A stretch of 7,979 nucleotides of DNA from Alphaproteobacteria bacterium (lineage in GTDB: Bacteria; Pseudomonadota; Alphaproteobacteria; Micropepsales; Micropepsaceae): the NCBI GenBank assembly GCA_019508105.1, contig JAEKMB010000114.1:1-7979 (forward strand), written 5' to 3'. Positions 5,316 through 7,979 of the stretch are shown here, piece after piece. A model generated the notes under the pieces. It was not told where the DNA came from, searched no databases, and worked only from the letters and a program-made list of their open reading frames with translations. Both the position numbers and the translations under genes were made by a program. Numbering within the stretch: position 1 is the first letter of the stretch; each line of letters starts with the position of its first letter.

Positions 5316-7502
5316 CTGCGCCGGACACGGATATTGCATCTGTATAGACGTTTCCGCCCGGATTTCACGGGCGATGGGATCTATTACGAACAGCTAATAC
5401 CGCTGCTGAGCCAGGGGGGCTTGCAGCATACGGTGCTGGTTTTCGAAACCATCGCTCCAACGGGAGCGGGGACGATAGAGGTTGGTGAGGGTCCGGCTAT
5501 CTATCTCGAAGCGCAGAACCGCAAGCCGTTGGCGCTCCTGCGCTGGATTTTCCGTCACCGTAATGATTTCGATATCTTGCATATCCATACCCACGTGGAC
5601 CGTCTCTTCCTTTGCTACCTCGCGGCACGGGCGTTCGGCTGGAAGCTGATCTATTCCTCCACCTTGTCGGACAGCCTGGAAGAACTGATTCGAACTTACC
5701 GGCCGATATACCGGCCTCTTGCCCGGCGGCTCTTTCGGCTCGTCAATATATTTGTCGGCATATCGCCGCGCCTGCTTTCGACGGCCACCTTGCCGGATGC
5801 AAAGTGCCGCTTGATACCGCAGGGGGTCCGCTTGCCGCCCCCGGCGGAATTCGATCTCCGAATGGCCACACGGGAAAGCTTGGGGGTCGCATCGGATGAT
5901 ATCGTGCTGCTGTATCTGGGCTCGATCTGCGAGAGAAAAGGTGTCGACCAGCTGGTCAGAACTTTCGCCGAACTGGCGGCGAAGCGTCCCGCCCTTCGCC
6001 TGGTCCTGGTCGGCCCGGTATTGGAAGAGGACTATTGGGCCGCCATCAATCAGCAGATCGAGAGCCGCAACCTCGCAGACCGGATCACCCATATCGACTT
6101 TGATCCGTCGCCGGCGCGATATTACGCTGCAGCAGATATCTTCGTGTTTGCGTCAATCGATGAAGGGTTCGGCAACGTCCTTCTCGAGGCCATGAGTCAT
6201 GGCCTCCCGGTGGTTTCGCGATATTTGGACGGCGTGACCGAGGCGTTCATCGAACATGGAGAGAGCGGCTTTCTGTTTTCCCGCGCCGACATGTTCGCCA
6301 AAAGCCTGTTGGCGCTGATAGACGATGTCGATTTCCGCCAGCGTGTCGGTCAAATTGCCCGCCAAACCGTCCGGGCCAAGTACGACATTGTCGACATAGC
6401 AACCCGCTATTCGGGTCTTTACCAGGAGCTGCTTCACCACCCCCTGCCTGCCCCTTCCGCCCTGGCGCGGCCGCCGACGGTGGCGCGCCATGTCTCGGAA
6501 TTGGGCTTCAGGCAGGTGACGCATCGGCCGGACAAGCCAGCGCTGCTGGTTGTGATCGACACGGAATCTGAATTTGACTGGTCTCAAGGAGTTGGCGCCG
6601 ACCAGGGCGCCGTGCGCTCCATCGAAAGACTGCCGCAAGTGCAGAGTATGTTCGAGCGGCACGGAATCACGCCCTGCTATGTGCTGGACTATCCGGTTGC
6701 AACCAGCCAAGTTAGCGCCGCCATCATGCGGGACATTGCATCCCGCGGCGCTGAAATCGGCGCCCATCTGCAACCCTGGACAACGCCGCCCTTCATCGAG
6801 CCGATCGATGACACTCACGCTTTTCCGGGCAACCTTCCTCTCTGGTTGCAGCGCCAAAAACTGTCCATCTTATCCGACGCGATTGAAAATAATGTCGGTT
6901 CAAGACCCCGCATCTTCAAAGCCGGCCGCTACGGCATCGGCGCCGCGACCCTGGCCTTGCTGGAGGATATGGGGTTCGATGTTGACCTCAGCACTGCCCC
7001 CGGCTTCGATTATAAACCGGAAGGCGGACCGGACTTCAGCCGGTTCGGTCCAAACCTGTCCTGGTTTGGACGAAGACGCCGGTTATTGGAAATCCCCACC
7101 ACCAGTGGTTTCACTGGCCCGCTGCGCAACAACGGCGCTGCTTTGTGCCGGGCTCTCGACCGCCCCGAACTAAAGCCTCTCAGGATGCGGGGGCTGATGG
7201 ATAGAAGCGGACTGTTGTCACGCGTCCGCCTTTCGCCGGAAGGATACAGCCTGGAGAAGATGAAAACACTTAGCCAGGTCATGATCGGCGGCGGCGTGCG
7301 CTATCTTACCTTGAGTTTCCATAGCTCCTCCTTGCAGCCGGGTTTCACGCCTTATTGTTCCTCTGAAGCGGATGTTCAATGCCTGCTGGAAAAATTGGAG
7401 CAGTTCGTCAAATTCTTTCAGCAGGAGCTCCACGGAGATACGACCAGCCCCTTAGCGCTCTACGCCACCCTGCAAGATACCGACAGTCAGCTTTACTCAT
7501 GA
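5316..7502 (+). CDS. Fused GT4 glycosyltransferase and polysaccharide-deacetylase-like protein
   Basis: One uninterrupted frame joins two enzymes. Residues are numbered here from the longest reading, at TTG 5178. The GT4 half covers about 50-415: RILHLYRRFRPDFTGDGIYY (51-70), HIHTHVDRLF, LLYLGSICERKGVDQ (donor domain start, near 242-256), and the EX7E motif EGFGNVLLE with E329 and E337. After a Pro/Ala-rich linker (about 416-453) comes a NodB/WalW-like deacetylase domain: VVIDTESEFDW (D461, E463), EIGAHLQPW (526-534, H530), FKAGRYG (580-586, R584) and LSFHSSSLQPG (712-722, H715). The product would add a sugar and remove acetyl groups from the same glycan. Start: no ATG or GTG precedes the first strand. 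I place it at CTG 5316 (AGGA 9 bases upstream, first strand kept). TTG 5205 (AGGGGGA in front) and TTG 5334 are alternatives. The Q532 replacement is noted in the findings. Confidence 0.88.
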   Translation: MRRTRILHLYRRFRPDFTGDGIYYEQLIPLLSQGGLQHTVLVFETIAPTGAGTIEVGEGPAIYLEAQNRKPLALLRWIFRHRNDFDILHIHTHVDRLFLCYLAARAFGWKLIYSSTLSDSLEELIRTYRPIYRPLARRLFRLVNIFVGISPRLLSTATLPDAKCRLIPQGVRLPPPAEFDLRMATRESLGVASDDIVLLYLGSICERKGVDQLVRTFAELAAKRPALRLVLVGPVLEEDYWAAINQQIESRNLADRITHIDFDPSPARYYAAADIFVFASIDEGFGNVLLEAMSHGLPVVSRYLDGVTEAFIEHGESGFLFSRADMFAKSLLALIDDVDFRQRVGQIARQTVRAKYDIVDIATRYSGLYQELLHHPLPAPSALARPPTVARHVSELGFRQVTHRPDKPALLVVIDTESEFDWSQGVGADQGAVRSIERLPQVQSMFERHGITPCYVLDYPVATSQVSAAIMRDIASRGAEIGAHLQPWTTPPFIEPIDDTHAFPGNLPLWLQRQKLSILSDAIENNVGSRPRIFKAGRYGIGAATLALLEDMGFDVDLSTAPGFDYKPEGGPDFSRFGPNLSWFGRRRRLLEIPTTSGFTGPLRNNGAALCRALDRPELKPLRMRGLMDRSGLLSRVRLSPEGYSLEKMKTLSQVMIGGGVRYLTLSFHSSSLQPGFTPYCSSEADVQCLLEKLEQFVKFFQQELHGDTTSPLALYATLQDTDSQLYS

Positions 7503-7979
7503 CAGGCCGCCCCCTCTCAGTTCTGACTTTTACCACCCTGTTTCCGAATGTGGCACGCCCCAGTCACGGCATCTTCGTGGCCAACAGGCTGGAGAAGCTG
7601 GCAGCCAGCGGCGCGGTGGAAAGCCATGTCATTGCGCCCGTTCCCTGGCGGCCGGCTTCTTTCGACCATCCCAGCCTGGGCCGGCTGGACCGCATTCCTC
7701 TGCGTACGACCTTTAACGGATTGACCGTGGAGCATCCGCGCTATCCATTGATACCGAAGGTCGGCATGAGCCTGGCGCCTTTGGCGCTGTATCATGCCGG
7801 AAAACACTCGATCAGCCGCCTGCTGCGCGCCGGACGTGAAATCCACCTCATCGATGCGCACTATTTTTATCCCGACGGCATCGCGGCCGTTCGCCTGGGC
7901 GAGAGGTTCGGTGTGCCGGTGGTGGTGACCGCCCGCGGCACGGATTTGACTCTGATTCCGCAATTCGCCGGACCGAGAC
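7499..7979 (+). CDS. Glycosyltransferase family 4, N-terminal part, 3'-truncated by the window edge
   Basis: The first 160 codons of another GT4 protein are present and the frame is still open at the window end. The start is ATG 7499, which overlaps the TGA of the preceding fusion gene as ATGA (7499-7502); no Shine-Dalgarno is evident, so coupled translation is likely. The beginning is typical of surface-polysaccharide GT4 enzymes: LTFTTLFPNVARPSHGIFV (about 9-27) followed by RLEKLAASG. Later, IHLIDAHYFYPDGIAA (about 123-138) and VPVVVTARGTDLTLIP (about 143-158) form the end of the acceptor-binding Rossmann domain with the HYFYPDG and RGTD motifs. The donor domain with the EX7E motif lies beyond the window. 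The predicted role is addition of a sugar to the lipid-linked glycan at the inner membrane; donor and linkage are unknown. Confidence 0.88.
   Translation, partial: MTGRPLSVLTFTTLFPNVARPSHGIFVANRLEKLAASGAVESHVIAPVPWRPASFDHPSLGRLDRIPLRTTFNGLTVEHPRYPLIPKVGMSLAPLALYHAGKHSISRLLRAGREIHLIDAHYFYPDGIAAVRLGERFGVPVVVTARGTDLTLIPQFAGPR

Noticed and set aside
5394..6857. Two minus-strand open frames of about 232-234 codons
   Set aside because: They mirror the GT4-deacetylase gene; low-complexity, Arg/Gln-rich translations without motifs mark them as shadow frames of GC-rich coding DNA.

Overview
The window is a cell-surface polysaccharide (exopolysaccharide/O-glycan) biosynthesis locus from a Gram-negative bacterium. 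The GC-rich, alphaproteobacterium-like coding style, the outer-membrane-type lipoprotein and the gene set suggest an alphaproteobacterium, possibly a sphingomonad-like one. This placement is an inference; the window contains no taxonomic marker gene.

Layout. (1) Positions 2-919, plus strand: the 3' part of a family 4 glycosyltransferase (GT4) whose start lies upstream of the window. (2) Positions 944-4205, minus strand: a tightly packed five-gene block. In transcription order it holds a 40-residue single-span membrane peptide (4205-4083), a 60-residue single-span membrane protein (4022-3840), a family 2 glycosyltransferase (3843-2872), a polytopic O-antigen-ligase-type protein resembling the exosortase A-associated O-glycosylation ligases (2871-1576), and a small lipoprotein of unknown function (1579-944). 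Three of its four junctions are overlapping or abutting (ATGA, TAG|ATG, ATGA), which indicates translational coupling. (3) Positions 4206-4275: a short divergent intergenic region. (4) Positions 4276-7979, plus strand: a CelD/BcsL/FemAB-like acyltransferase, a long protein joining a GT4 domain to a polysaccharide-deacetylase-like domain, and the N-terminal 160 codons of another GT4 that runs off the window and starts in an ATGA overlap.

How the genes may work together (inference). The GT2 and three GT4 proteins would build a lipid-linked glycan on the cytoplasmic side. The FemAB/CelD-like enzyme and the deacetylase-like domain would decorate or trim it. The Wzy/WaaL-type membrane protein would polymerise it or transfer it to an acceptor outside the inner membrane. 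The two small membrane proteins and the lipoprotein are unassigned accessory parts. No exosortase, PEP-CTERM protein, Wzx flippase, Wza/Wzc export gene, RNA gene, mobile element or CRISPR array is visible.

The most notable points are the GT4-deacetylase fusion with an altered metal-ligand motif and no ATG/GTG start, the two small membrane ORFs (one of which fixes the start of the GT2 gene), and the unassigned lipoprotein co-translated with the ligase.
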